Positions 1-8,174 of a stretch of DNA of 25,838 nt are shown piece by piece. Both the position numbers and the translations under genes were made by a program. The stretch comes from Candidatus Eiseniibacteriota bacterium (lineage in GTDB: Bacteria > Eisenbacteria > RBG-16-71-46): assembly GCA_005893365.1 (NCBI GenBank), contig VBPB01000004.1:533-26370 (forward strand), given 5' to 3'. Under the pieces are notes generated by a model. That model had not been told where the DNA came from. It saw only the letters and a program-made list of their open reading frames with translations, and searched no databases. Position 1 is the first letter of the stretch, and each line of letters begins with the position of its first letter.

Positions 1-786
1 CACCCGGTCGAGCTCCGTCGGGTGTCCGCAGGACTCGTGGATCTGGAGGCTCATCTGCGCCCCGTCGAGGATCACCGTGGTGGCCAAGGCGGGACACTGG
101 GGGGCCGAGAGCAGCGCCACCGCGGTCGCCGCGGTCTCGGGCGCATGCGCCACCAGGTCGAGCCGCTCGACCAGCTCCCAGCCGGCCGCCTCGTACTGGC
201 CGCCGAACGAGGTGGGGTAGGAGCGCCACTGCAGGTCGTCGCCGCCGCGCGCGTAGGCGCACAGGCCCGCCCCCGAGTGGACGATCCGCTGCTCGATCCG
301 CGCCCCCTCGCTCGAGGCGAACAGCTTGCGCTCGTCCCAGAAGCGGAGCGACCCCTGGGCCACGGCGATCCCGCGCTCGCCCTGCATGGCGCCCGTGGCC
401 CGCACCAATAGATCTATCTTGTCGGCCAGCGGCACCTCGAAGGGATCGCGGACGATCGGGGTCTGATAGGTGGCGCGCGCGGGGGCGACCGGCGAGAGCG
501 CGATCGGCTGGAGCCGGAAGCGGGCCGAGGCGCGGGCGATGCGGCAGGCGAGGGCGGCGCAGCGCTCGGCCTCGGCGGCGTCGGGATGGGCGCTGGCGGC
601 GAAGCCCCAGGCGCCGTCCACCAGGGCGCGCACGCCGAATCCGAGGCCTTGGTCCTCCATAAGGGCGGTCGCGCGGCGGTCCTTGACCTCGACCAGCTGC
701 GAGCGCGACTCGACCACGCGCACGTCCGCGTACGTGGCGCCCTCAAGCTGGGCGGCGTTGAGCGCGCGGTCGGCGAGTTCCTGCAT
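1..786 (-). CDS. tldD: TldD/PmbA-family metalloprotease, 3' end cut by window edge
   Basis: The 262 visible codons are the N-terminal half to two thirds of a TldD/PmbA protein; the gene runs off the left edge. Members of this family form TldD/TldE zinc peptidases that degrade unfolded peptides and trim modified peptides in the cytoplasm. Seen here: the N-terminal domain (a stretch like ADVRVVESRSQ near residue 20), the insertion-domain region around residues 100-200, and the zinc motif HESCGH at residues 250-255, an HExxxH as in TldD (TldE/PmbA proteins usually lack it). I chose the ATG at 786 because a GGAGG (793-797) sits 6 nt away; the in-frame ATG at 792 directly abuts that sequence. The gene diverges from the bacillithiol operon. 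A second tld/pmb partner, if present, would lie beyond the left edge. Confidence 0.87.
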   Translation of the reverse strand, partial: MQELADRALNAAQLEGATYADVRVVESRSQLVEVKDRRATALMEDQGLGFGVRALVDGAWGFAASAHPDAAEAERCAALACRIARASARFRLQPIALSPVAPARATYQTPIVRDPFEVPLADKIDLLVRATGAMQGERGIAVAQGSLRFWDERKLFASSEGARIEQRIVHSGAGLCAYARGGDDLQWRSYPTSFGGQYEAAGWELVERLDLVAHAPETAATAVALLSAPQCPALATTVILDGAQMSLQIHESCGHPTELDRV

Positions 787-838
787 CGGCATCCTCCGGA
801 CGAGCCCGGCGCCGGTTGTGAGGGGCGGGGTGCCGCGG

Positions 839-867
839 ATAGTGTCCATCCCCCATGACACCGTCAA
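839..867 (-). promoter_or_regulatory. Putative sigma70-type promoter of the tldD-like gene
   Basis: On the minus strand a TTGACG -35 box (862-867) is separated by 17 nt from a weak -10 box CACTAT (839-844). It lies about 50 nt before the ATG at 786 and leaves room for the Shine-Dalgarno sequence. Called by eye only; the -10 matches the consensus at only three positions. Confidence 0.4.
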
Positions 868-1007
868 GGAGATTGGGCTCGACCAGGCGCCGGGCCCGGC
901 CGGCCTTGGCCCCGGCGACGCCGCTGCGCTTCGCGGTCGCGGGCGCGCGCGGCGAGGCGCGGAGCGTGCGCGCCGCGGCGCGAGTGGCGCACCGGGTCCG
1001 GTCCGCG

Positions 1008-1037
1008 TTGACCGCCGCCTTCGGTCCTCCCTAAGAT
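1008..1037 (+). promoter_or_regulatory. Putative promoter of the bshC-bshB1-bshA operon
   Basis: TTGACC (1008-1013), an 18-nt spacer and TAAGAT (1032-1037) resemble a housekeeping promoter. Transcription would begin near 1044. This rules out the ATG at 1036, which lies inside the -10 box, as the bshC start. The remainder of the 787-1134 gap is GC-rich with no other gene-like signal except the small ORF at 1049. Confidence 0.45.
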
Positions 1038-1048
1038 GCCCGGACCCT

Positions 1049-1135
1049 ATGGTGCTTCCCTTCCCCCGCACCCCGATCCCGAGCCCGCTCGCCGACCGCG
1101 TCCGCCGCGCCCGGTCGGGGGGACGGCGGTGGTGA
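1049..1135 (+). CDS. Possible 28-codon leader ORF coupled to bshC
   Basis: An ATG 11 nt behind the putative -10 box opens a 28-residue frame that starts MVLPFPRTP and ends in SGGRRW. Its TGA (1133-1135) overlaps the ATG of bshC as TGATG, the arrangement of translational coupling. The peptide is Pro/Arg-rich, has no Cys, and matches no family I know. If transcription starts near 1044 the ORF would be practically leaderless. GC-rich DNA makes chance ORFs common, so this is only a candidate. Confidence 0.25.
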   Translation: MVLPFPRTPIPSPLADRVRRARSGGRRW

Positions 1136-2751
1136 TGGGGGCGCTTCCCGTCCGCGCGCGCGTCGAGGCGGGCGCAGGGGCCGCGACCGCGCGCCTCGAC
1201 GATCCGCTCACGCGCGAGTGCGCGACCGGATCGGCGTTCGCGCGCGAGCGCTTCGCGACCCTCTGGTCGGACACCGCCGCCTTGGGCGCCCTGGCGCGCG
1301 CCAAGCGCGCGCCGCTGCCCGCCGCCCTGGCCCGGGAGCTGCGCGAGTTCCACGAGCGGCTCGGCGCCCCGCCGGCTTCGCTCGCCGCCCTCGAGCGCCT
1401 GAGCCGCGGCGAGGCGGTGTGCGCCATCGCCGGCCAGCAGCCCGCACCCCTGGGCGGTCCGCTCTACGCGCTGCACAAGACCGCCGACACGGTCGGCATC
1501 GCGGCCCGGGTCGCGACGCGCACCGGCGTGCCGTGCGTGCCGATGTTCTGGACCCACAGCGAGGACTCGGACTTCGCCGAGATCCGCACCGCCACCGTCG
1601 CCGACCGGACGCTGGCGCTCCACGACCTGTCGCTCGAGGCGGCGCTCCACCGCGACGGCGCCCTGGTCGGCGGCCTCCCGGTCGCCCCGCTCGAGCGGAT
1701 CGCCGCGCAGGCGCTGGCGCACTGGGAGGGACTGCCGTCGGTGGGGGCCGCGGAGCGGCTGCTGCGGCGCTCGCTCGCCCCAGCCCGCGACCTGGGCGAG
1801 GCGCACAGCGCGCTGATGCTGGCGCTCTTCGGCGACCGGGGTCTGGTCGTGGTGGAGCCGCGTCTGCCCGCCTTCCGCGCGGCGGCGCGCGCCGTGATCG
1901 CGAGCTACCTCGAGCGCTCCGAGGCGCTGGCCGAGGTGGCGCGCGCGGCGGGGGCGCGGGTCGCGGCGCACATCGGCCGCCAGCCGCTCGCCGCCGGCGC
2001 GCTCGACTCGTTCGTGTTCGGCATCGAGGACGGCACGCGTCACAAGCTGACCGTGGACGAGGCGCGCGCGTGGCCCAAGGCGCACGCGCTGTCGCCGAGC
2101 GTGGCGCTGCGCCCGGTGGTGCAGGACGGCGTGCTGCCCACCGTGGCGATGGCCTGCGGGCCGGGCGAGCTCGCCTATCTGGCCCAGCTGCGCGAGGTGT
2201 TCGAGACGCTGGGCGTGCGCCCGGCCGCACCGGTGCCACGCTTCACCGCCACCTGGCTCCCGCCCGCGGCCCTCGACCTGGTCGCGGCCTCGGGGGCCGA
2301 GCCCTGGGAGGTGGTGGCGGCGAGCGACCAGGTGCTGACGCAGCAGGCCCAGCGCCGCGTGCCCCAGGAGCTGCGCGACCAGCTCGCCCAGGCGCGCGAG
2401 GAGCTGACCGCGCGGCTTCGGCGTTTCGCCGAGGGCAGCACGCGCGTGGACGCGAGCCTGCCGCAGATGGTGGAGTCGGCGCGCGCCAAGGTGGACTACC
2501 AGTTCGCCCGCCTGCTCGAGGGCCTGACCGCCAAGGTCCGCCACCGGCTGGAGCGCGAGCATCCCGAGTGGCTGCGGCTGCGCTACTACCTGTCGCCGGG
2601 CGACCGGCTGCAGGAACGCCGCATCGCCTCGCTCGAGCCGGTGGCCTGGCGCGGTCCCGAGGTGGCGGCCGAGCTGTGCGACCTGGCCGAGGAACACGCC
2701 GAAGCGCTCGAGCGCGGCGTCGCGCGTCACTACCTGCTGGAGCTGGGATGA
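1135..2751 (+). CDS. bshC: Bacillithiol biosynthesis cysteine-adding enzyme BshC
   Basis: BshC performs the last step of bacillithiol synthesis, adding cysteine to glucosaminyl-malate in the cytoplasm. At 538 residues it matches the usual length of about 540. The Rossmann-like core shows AGQQPAPLGGPLYALHKTAD (around residues 98-117), corresponding to the family's TGQQ-GPLY-K signature, followed by VPMFWTHSEDSDFAEI, the family's FW-SEDHDF-E motif. The C-terminal part, rich in Arg, Glu and Leu (from about residue 415), fits the coiled coil that mediates dimerisation. Start ATG 1135 has GGGGGGA at 1117-1123; GTG at 1132 is a possible alternative. Its TGA overlaps the bshB1 ATG (ATGA, 2748-2751), so the two are translationally coupled. 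The neighbours bshB1 and bshA make the assignment firm. Confidence 0.95.
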   Translation: MGALPVRARVEAGAGAATARLDDPLTRECATGSAFARERFATLWSDTAALGALARAKRAPLPAALARELREFHERLGAPPASLAALERLSRGEAVCAIAGQQPAPLGGPLYALHKTADTVGIAARVATRTGVPCVPMFWTHSEDSDFAEIRTATVADRTLALHDLSLEAALHRDGALVGGLPVAPLERIAAQALAHWEGLPSVGAAERLLRRSLAPARDLGEAHSALMLALFGDRGLVVVEPRLPAFRAAARAVIASYLERSEALAEVARAAGARVAAHIGRQPLAAGALDSFVFGIEDGTRHKLTVDEARAWPKAHALSPSVALRPVVQDGVLPTVAMACGPGELAYLAQLREVFETLGVRPAAPVPRFTATWLPPAALDLVAASGAEPWEVVAASDQVLTQQAQRRVPQELRDQLAQAREELTARLRRFAEGSTRVDASLPQMVESARAKVDYQFARLLEGLTAKVRHRLEREHPEWLRLRYYLSPGDRLQERRIASLEPVAWRGPEVAAELCDLAEEHAEALERGVARHYLLELG

Positions 2752-3479
2752 CGCTCGACGCGCTCTTCTTCGGCGCCCATCCCGACGACGTCGAGCTGAC
2801 CAGCGGCGGCCTGGCGGCCCGGCTCGCCACCCACGGCCATCCGGTCGGGATCGTGGACCTGACCCGCGGCGAGGCCGGCAGCCGCGGCACGCCCGAGGCG
2901 CGCGCGCGCGAGGCGGTGCAGGCGGCCAAGGCGCTGGGGGTGGCCGAGCGGCACACGCTCGGCCTGCCCGACCTGGGCCTCGATCGGCACGATCCCGCGC
3001 AGCTTAAGGCGGTGGTCGCCTGCCTGCGCGAGCATCGGCCGCGGCTGGTGGTGGCCCCCGACCGGCACGACGCGCATCCCGATCACGTCGAGGCCTCGGC
3101 CCTCGTGGCCCGGGCCTGCTACCTGTCGGGCCTGGCGCGCTTCGCGGCCGCCGGCGAGCGGCACCGTCCCGAGCGGCTGCTGTTCGCGCTCTATCGCGGC
3201 ACGCAGGCGCCTCATCTGGTGGTGGACGTCTCCGGCGTGTGGGAGCGTCGCGTGGCGGCGATCGACGCGCACGCGAGCCAGCTGGGTGCGACGCCCGGCG
3301 GAGGGGCGAGTACCTATCTCACCGACGCCGGATTCCGGTCGGAGATCGAGGCCCGCGCGCGCGTGCTCGGGGCGTCGATCGGCGTGCGCTATGGCGAGGG
3401 GTATCGGACGCGCGGCCCCTTGGCGGTGTCCGACGCGCGGGCGCTGCTCTCGGGGCCGGGCGCCGGGGGCCTGCCCTGA
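2748..3479 (+). CDS. bshB1: Bacillithiol biosynthesis deacetylase BshB1
   Basis: A LmbE/PIG-L family zinc deacetylase of 243 residues that would remove acetyl from N-acetylglucosaminyl-malate, the second step of bacillithiol synthesis. The zinc-binding AHPDD motif is at residues 10-14. The second conserved block, DRHDAHPDH, includes H110 and H113, and a third conserved His/Asn-type region lies near the C-terminus (AIDAHASQLG). The LTRGEAGSRGTPE segment is typical of the BshB1 branch rather than of mycothiol deacetylases. It lies between bshC (4-nt overlap) and bshA (4-nt overlap if the CTG start is right). Confidence 0.94.
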   Translation: MTLDALFFGAHPDDVELTSGGLAARLATHGHPVGIVDLTRGEAGSRGTPEARAREAVQAAKALGVAERHTLGLPDLGLDRHDPAQLKAVVACLREHRPRLVVAPDRHDAHPDHVEASALVARACYLSGLARFAAAGERHRPERLLFALYRGTQAPHLVVDVSGVWERRVAAIDAHASQLGATPGGGASTYLTDAGFRSEIEARARVLGASIGVRYGEGYRTRGPLAVSDARALLSGPGAGGLP

Positions 3480-4666
3480 GCCCGGCCCGCAAGCGCGCCG
3501 CGCGGGTCGCGCCCGCGGCCGGGGCGCCGCGCCCCAAACGCCGGCGGCGGCGGACCCGGCGCATCGGCATCACCTGCTACTCGCACTTCGGCGGCAGCGG
3601 CGTGGTGGCGACCGAGCTGGGCATGGCGCTGGCGCGGCGCGGCTACCAGGTGCACTTCATCGCCCACCGCCTGCCGTTCCGGCTGCGCGAGTTCTCCTCG
3701 CAGCTCTACTTCCACGAGGCGACGCCGGCCCAGTACCCGGTGTTCGACCAGGCGCCGAGCAACCTGGCGCTCACCACCAAGATGGTGGAGGTGGCCGAGA
3801 ACTACGACCTGGACCTGGTGCACGTGCACTACGCCATGCCGTTCGCGGCCAGCGCCTACCTGGCGCGCCGGCTCATCTACCCGCGCCAGCTCGGCGTGGT
3901 GACCACGCTCCACGGCACCGACATCACGGTCGTGGGCCTCGAGCCCGCCTTCTTCCGGGTCACCAAGTTCAGCATCGAGTCGAGCGACCGGGTGACCGCG
4001 GTGAGCCGCTTCCTCAAGGAGCGGGCCGAGGAGAGCTTCGGCATCACCCGGCCGATCGAGGTCATCTACAACTTCGTCGACGCCAAGGTGTTCGCCCCCC
4101 GCAAGCACTCCTCGCTGCGCCTGGCGCCGCCCCAGACCAAGGTCGTCATGCACGCGTCCAACTTCCGTTCGGTCAAGAACATCCCGGCCGTGATTCACGT
4201 TTTCAGCGAGGTGCGCAAGCGGCTCAAGGCCAAGCTGGTCATGGTCGGCGACGGGCCCGAGAAGGCCGGGGCCGAGCACCTGGCCCGCGAGCTGGGGGTC
4301 GACCGCGACGTGCTGTTCCTCGGCAACCAGGATTGCATGGAGGAGCTGCTGCCGCTCGCCGATATCTTCTTATTGCCGAGCTCTTCGGAGAGTTTCGGGC
4401 TGGTGGCGCTCGAGGCGATGAGTGCCGAGGTCCCGGTGGTGGCGTCGAACATCGGCGGGCTCCCCGAGGTGGTGGAGCACGGGGTCACCGGATTCCTGCA
4501 CGACCCCGAGCATCTCGCCGGGTTCGTGGCGTCCAGCCTCCGGCTGCTCACGCACGAACGCCTGCGCCGCACCATGGGCCGCAGGGCGCGCCGGGTCGCG
4601 CGGGAGAGATTCAGCGTGGATGAGATGGTGGACCGCTACATCCGGGTGTACGACTCCCTGCGCTGA
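3476..4666 (+). CDS. bshA: N-acetyl-alpha-D-glucosaminyl L-malate synthase BshA (apparent CTG start)
   Basis: A GT4-family glycosyltransferase that joins UDP-GlcNAc and L-malate, the first bacillithiol step. The core begins IGITCYSHFGGSGVVATELG, a close match to BshA starts. It continues with LHGTDITVVG, a YNFVD segment, and the C-terminal nucleotide-sugar motif ESFGLVALE (E305 and E313 of the EX7E pair). No ATG, GTG or TTG exists in frame between 3239 (deep inside bshB1) and the core. The CTG at 3476 overlaps the bshB1 TGA as CTGA and is the most economical start, giving 396 residues. This leaves a roughly 30-residue Arg/Lys/Ala-rich extension before the core, which typical BshA (about 375-380 residues) lacks. 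Function is sure; the start is not. Confidence 0.93.
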   Translation: MSPARKRAARVAPAAGAPRPKRRRRRTRRIGITCYSHFGGSGVVATELGMALARRGYQVHFIAHRLPFRLREFSSQLYFHEATPAQYPVFDQAPSNLALTTKMVEVAENYDLDLVHVHYAMPFAASAYLARRLIYPRQLGVVTTLHGTDITVVGLEPAFFRVTKFSIESSDRVTAVSRFLKERAEESFGITRPIEVIYNFVDAKVFAPRKHSSLRLAPPQTKVVMHASNFRSVKNIPAVIHVFSEVRKRLKAKLVMVGDGPEKAGAEHLARELGVDRDVLFLGNQDCMEELLPLADIFLLPSSSESFGLVALEAMSAEVPVVASNIGGLPEVVEHGVTGFLHDPEHLAGFVASSLRLLTHERLRRTMGRRARRVARERFSVDEMVDRYIRVYDSLR

Positions 4667-4670
4667 CCGC

Positions 4671-5786
4671 ATGCTCGGCAAACCGCGACGACTGGCGATC
4701 CTGGCCGAAGGCAGCTTCACCGTCCTCGACGGCAAGACCGCCGTCGGCGTGCTGCGCTACCGTCCCGAGGAGGTGGCCGCGGTCATCGACTCGACCCGCG
4801 CCGGACGCTCGACCGAGGCGTGCGTCGGGCTGGGCGGGAGCATCCCGGTCGTGGACGGGGTCGCCGCCGCGGCGGCGCTCGGGGCGGACAGCCTGCTCAT
4901 CGGCATCGCCCCGCAGGGCGGCGAGCTGCCCGCGGCCTGGCGCGGGGCGGTGCGCGAGGCGATCGAGCGGGGCTGGGACGTGCTCTCGGGACTCCATGGT
5001 TTCCTCGCGGACGATCCCGACCTCGCCGCCCGGGCCGCCGCCTCGGGCGCCCGCCTGCTCGACGTGCGGCGCCCGCCCACGCGCCGCCCGGTCGCCGGGG
5101 CGCGCGCGGCCCAGGTCGACGCCCTGGTCGTGCTGACGGTGGGGAGCGACTGCAACGTGGGCAAGATGACCGCGGCCCTCGAGCTCACCCGCGAGCTCAA
5201 GACGCGCGGCGTGCGCGCCGCGTTCGTCGCCACCGGCCAGACCGGCATCTTCGTCGCCGATCATGGCGTGGCGCTCGACGCCGTCCCGTCCGACTTCGTG
5301 GCCGGCATCACCGAGGAGCTGGTGATCGAGGCCGCCCGCGAGGCCGAGGTCGTGCTGGTCGAGGGCCAGGGGGCGCTGCGCCATCCCGGCTACTCCGGCG
5401 TCACGCTGTCGCTGCTCCACGGGGCGGCCCCGGCCGCCCTGGTGCTGTGCCACCCGAGTGCGCGCGCCTCGATGCGCGCACCGAGGCGCGCCGGCCGCGC
5501 GGCGGCGACCGGCGAACCGGAGCCGGTCACGCCGATCATCCCGCCGCTGGCCGAGCTGGTGCGCGAGTACGAGCAGGCGGCGGCCTGGGTGAGCCCGGCG
5601 CGCGTCGCCGGCGTGGCGCTCAACACGCTCGGCCTGGACGAGGCGGCGGCGCGGCGGGCGGTGGCCGACGCGGCGCGCGAGACCGGGCGGCCCGCCACCG
5701 ATCCGGTGCGCTTCGGCGCCGGGCCGATCGCGGCGGCGCTTGAGCAGGCGCTGGCCGAGAGGAGACGCCATGCGACTGCGCCATGA
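4671..5786 (+). CDS. dgcN: DUF1611 protein, DgcN-like (D-glutamate N-acetyltransferase candidate)
   Basis: A 371-residue protein with the DUF1611 layout: an N-terminal Rossmann-like domain (GGSIPVVDG at about 55-63; IGIAPQGGELP near 80) and a C-terminal P-loop domain with GSDCNVGKM (158-166), TGQTG (188-192) and the signature EGQGALRHPGYSGVTLSLLH (231-250). DUF1611 proteins linked to an enolase-superfamily epimerase were characterised as DgcN, which acetylates D-glutamate before racemisation by DgcA; the same pairing is seen here. It starts 4 nt after bshA and overlaps the epimerase by 17 nt. Why it sits with bacillithiol genes is unclear; co-transcription is inferred from spacing. The substrate is transferred from the family, not shown by this sequence. 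Confidence 0.8.
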   Translation: MLGKPRRLAILAEGSFTVLDGKTAVGVLRYRPEEVAAVIDSTRAGRSTEACVGLGGSIPVVDGVAAAAALGADSLLIGIAPQGGELPAAWRGAVREAIERGWDVLSGLHGFLADDPDLAARAAASGARLLDVRRPPTRRPVAGARAAQVDALVVLTVGSDCNVGKMTAALELTRELKTRGVRAAFVATGQTGIFVADHGVALDAVPSDFVAGITEELVIEAAREAEVVLVEGQGALRHPGYSGVTLSLLHGAAPAALVLCHPSARASMRAPRRAGRAAATGEPEPVTPIIPPLAELVREYEQAAAWVSPARVAGVALNTLGLDEAAARRAVADAARETGRPATDPVRFGAGPIAAALEQALAERRRHATAP

Positions 5787-6740
5787 GCCGCTGACGCTCG
5801 CGACCACGTTCGAGTTCCGCATCGCGGTCGGGGCCAGCCGCGGGCACGCGAACACGCTGGTCAAGATCGAGCACGACGGCATCGAGGGGCTGGGGGAGGC
5901 CTCGCCGTCGCACTACTACGGCGAGAGCCGGCCGCTGGTCGAGGGGGCGCTCGCCGCCTGGACGCCGTGCCTGGGCGAGGATCCCTTCGCCCTCGACGCC
6001 ATCGAGCGGCGCATGAGCGCCGTCCTGCACGGCCACGGCGCGGCGCGCGCCGCCATCGAGATGGCGTTGCACGACTGGATCGGCAAGCGGCTCGGGCTGC
6101 CGGTCTGGAAGTGGCTCGGGCTCGATCCGGCCCGCACCCCGCTCTCGTGCGTGACGCTCGGCATGGCCTCGCCCGAGGAGATGGAGCGCAAGCTCGACAC
6201 GGTGATGGATTTCCCGATGCTCAAGGTCAAGCTGGGTGGCGAGGGCGACGTGGACAACCTGCGACGCATCCGGGCCCGCTACCGCGGCCGCATCCGGGTG
6301 GACGCCAATACGGCCTGGAACGCCGCCGAGGCGGTGCGCGTCCTGCGCCAGATCGAGCCGCTCGACCTCGAGCTGGCAGCCCCATCCCGGTGTTCGCCGA
6401 CGAGAGCTGCCACCACCTGGGCGACCTCGCCAACCTGGCGGGGCGCGTCGACGGGGTCAATCTCAAGCTCATGAAGACCGGGGGCCTGTGCGAGCTGCAG
6501 CGGATGATCCACGCGGCCCGCGCCCTCGGGATGAAGGTGATGCTCGGCTCGATGGTGGAGTCGAGCCTCGCCCTCTCGGCCGCCGCGCAGCTGGCCCCGC
6601 TCGTGGACTACCTCGACCTCGACGGCCACTGGCTGCTCCAGCACGATCCCTTCGACGGCGCGCCGGGCGAGCGCGGCCGCATCACGCTCTCCGACCGCCC
6701 CGGGCTCGGCGTGGTCGCGCGCGGCGGAGGGGCCGCGTGA
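5770..6740 (+). pseudogene. dgcA: Enolase-superfamily dipeptide epimerase / DgcA-like racemase, broken by an internal out-of-frame deletion
   Basis: The ATG at 5770 has an ideal GAGAGGAG (5757-5764). Frame 1 encodes the N-terminal capping domain and first half of the barrel, including the catalytic KVK (K152, K154) and the first metal ligand D178 in VDAN, up to PLDLEL near 6375. The reading then continues in another frame from 6378: SPIPVFADES (metal-ligand Asp), LKLMKTGGL (catalytic Lys) and GSMVESS, ending at 6740. By comparison with dipeptide epimerases, about 18-19 residues including the EQP metal-ligand Glu are missing at the junction (roughly 55 bp). As written the gene cannot make a working enzyme. 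Either it is a real pseudogene or the assembly lost a short segment. Family choices are N-acetyl-D-glutamate racemase (DgcA, favoured by the adjacent DUF1611 gene) or L-Ala-D/L-Glu epimerase. Confidence 0.85.
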
Positions 6741-8167
6741 GCCGTCGCCTCCAGTTCTACCTGTTCGCGGTGGCGCTGGCAGCGGTGGGCCTGCTCGCCA
6801 CGCATCCGCCCCCGGACATGCCGCACCGCGGCTGGCACTACCTCGGCTGGACCGTCATCTGCCTGCTCTCGGAGCTGCTCTGGCTCTCGACCCTCTCGGG
6901 CGAGGGCACGGTGAGCATGGCCTCGACCGCGAACATCGCCACGCTCGCCCTGTGGGGGGCGGAGCCCGCGATGTGGATCGTCTCGGCGAGCACGCTGGTG
7001 GCGGTGCTGTTCGTGCAGCGCAAGCCCTGGGTGCGGGCGATCTTCAACGCCTCGCAGTGCGTCCTCACCATGGCCGCTGGCGGGCTGGTGTTCGTGCTGC
7101 TCGGAGGGCCGGCCGGGGGGCTCGTGGCCGACCGCGCCCTGGTCCCGGGTGCGGCCTCGACCGCCGCGCTGATCGCGCCCATGCTCGGCCTGTTCGCCAC
7201 CTATCTCTTGGTCAACCGCGCGCTGGTCTCGGTCGCGGTGGCCTGGTCCACCGAGCGGGGCTACCTGCGCGTGCTGCGCGAGGACTGGTTCTACCGCGAG
7301 CGGCTGCTCGAGGACCTGGCGTCGTTCTTCCTGAGCCCGCTGGTGGTCATCTGCTTCCTGGCGATCGGCTACGTGGGCGTCGTCCTGTTCTACGCGCCGA
7401 TCCGGATGACCTACGAGTCGCAGAAGCGCTACGTGGAGCTGCGCAACGCTCAGAACATGCTCATCCACAACGAGCGCATGGCGGCCAAGGGCGAGATGGC
7501 GGCCGAGATCGGCCACGAGCTGCGCAACCAGCTCTCGGCGATCAGCGGCCGCGCCCAGATGCTGCTGCGCGACAGCGAGCGACAATCGTTCGCGACCGTG
7601 CCGCGCCACGCCCAGATCATCCTTGAGCAGTCCAAGCGGATGGAGATGCTGTCCAAGGGCCTGATGGACTTCTCGAGCGCCGAGCTGCGGATGGAGCGCG
7701 TGGACCTGAACGCCCTGGTCCAGCGCTCGACCGAGTTCGTGCGGACCCAGAACAAGTTCGACGCGGTCGAGTGGGACCTCCGGCTGGCGGGCGACCTGCC
7801 CGAGCTGCGCGCCGACCCGGGCCAGCTGCAGCAGGTGCTGCTCAACCTGTTCATGAACGCCGGGGACGCGATGCGCGAGAACGGGGCGGCGCGCAAGCGG
7901 ATCGCGGTGACCACGCGCGGCGAGGAGGCCGGGCGCCGGGTGGTCGTGGTCGTCTCGGATACCGGGCCCGGCATCCCGCGCATGCACCTGGCGAAGATCT
8001 TCGAGCCGCACTTCACCACCAAGCCCGAGGGCCATGGGTTCGGGCTCTCGACCTCGCATCGCATCGTCGCCAACCACGGCGGGACGATCACGGTCGAGAG
8101 CCCGCCGGGCCAGGGTGCCAGCTTCACCCTCTCGCTGCCGGTGCACCGCGCGGGGCAGTGGACCTGA
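6737..8167 (+). CDS. Membrane-bound sensor histidine kinase
   Basis: 476 residues. The N-terminal half (about 1-225) holds roughly six hydrophobic segments and no recognisable periplasmic sensor. A short linker follows, then a HisKA domain with the phospho-acceptor His260 in EIGHELRNQLSAISG, and a HATPase_c domain with N box NLFMNAGDAM (N370, N374), G1 DTGPGI (D408), F box FEPHFTTK and G2 GHGFGLS. It starts with GTG in a GTGA overlap with the preceding epimerase frame, so it is probably co-transcribed with the bacillithiol genes. No response regulator is adjacent, making it an orphan kinase here. The signal is unknown; a membrane or redox cue is possible but not shown. The sequence is intact. 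Confidence 0.92.
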   Translation: MSRRLQFYLFAVALAAVGLLATHPPPDMPHRGWHYLGWTVICLLSELLWLSTLSGEGTVSMASTANIATLALWGAEPAMWIVSASTLVAVLFVQRKPWVRAIFNASQCVLTMAAGGLVFVLLGGPAGGLVADRALVPGAASTAALIAPMLGLFATYLLVNRALVSVAVAWSTERGYLRVLREDWFYRERLLEDLASFFLSPLVVICFLAIGYVGVVLFYAPIRMTYESQKRYVELRNAQNMLIHNERMAAKGEMAAEIGHELRNQLSAISGRAQMLLRDSERQSFATVPRHAQIILEQSKRMEMLSKGLMDFSSAELRMERVDLNALVQRSTEFVRTQNKFDAVEWDLRLAGDLPELRADPGQLQQVLLNLFMNAGDAMRENGAARKRIAVTTRGEEAGRRVVVVVSDTGPGIPRMHLAKIFEPHFTTKPEGHGFGLSTSHRIVANHGGTITVESPPGQGASFTLSLPVHRAGQWT

Positions 8168-8174
8168 CCCGGGC

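Noticed and set aside
1036..1134. Upstream ATG (1036) as start of bshC, giving 33 extra residues
   Set aside because: It lies inside the putative -10 box, the added residues are Pro/Arg-rich and match nothing in BshC, and 1135 gives the normal family length.
1208..2239. Long minus-strand and other-frame open readings across most genes (for example opposite bshC, the histidine kinase and the slipin)
   Set aside because: They are Arg/Pro/Ala/His-rich shadows typical of GC-rich coding DNA and carry no recognisable domains.
3239..3475. GTG at 3239 as the start of bshA
   Set aside because: It would overlap bshB1 by 240 bases and add about 80 Arg/Gly-rich residues that are simply the out-of-frame reading of bshB1.
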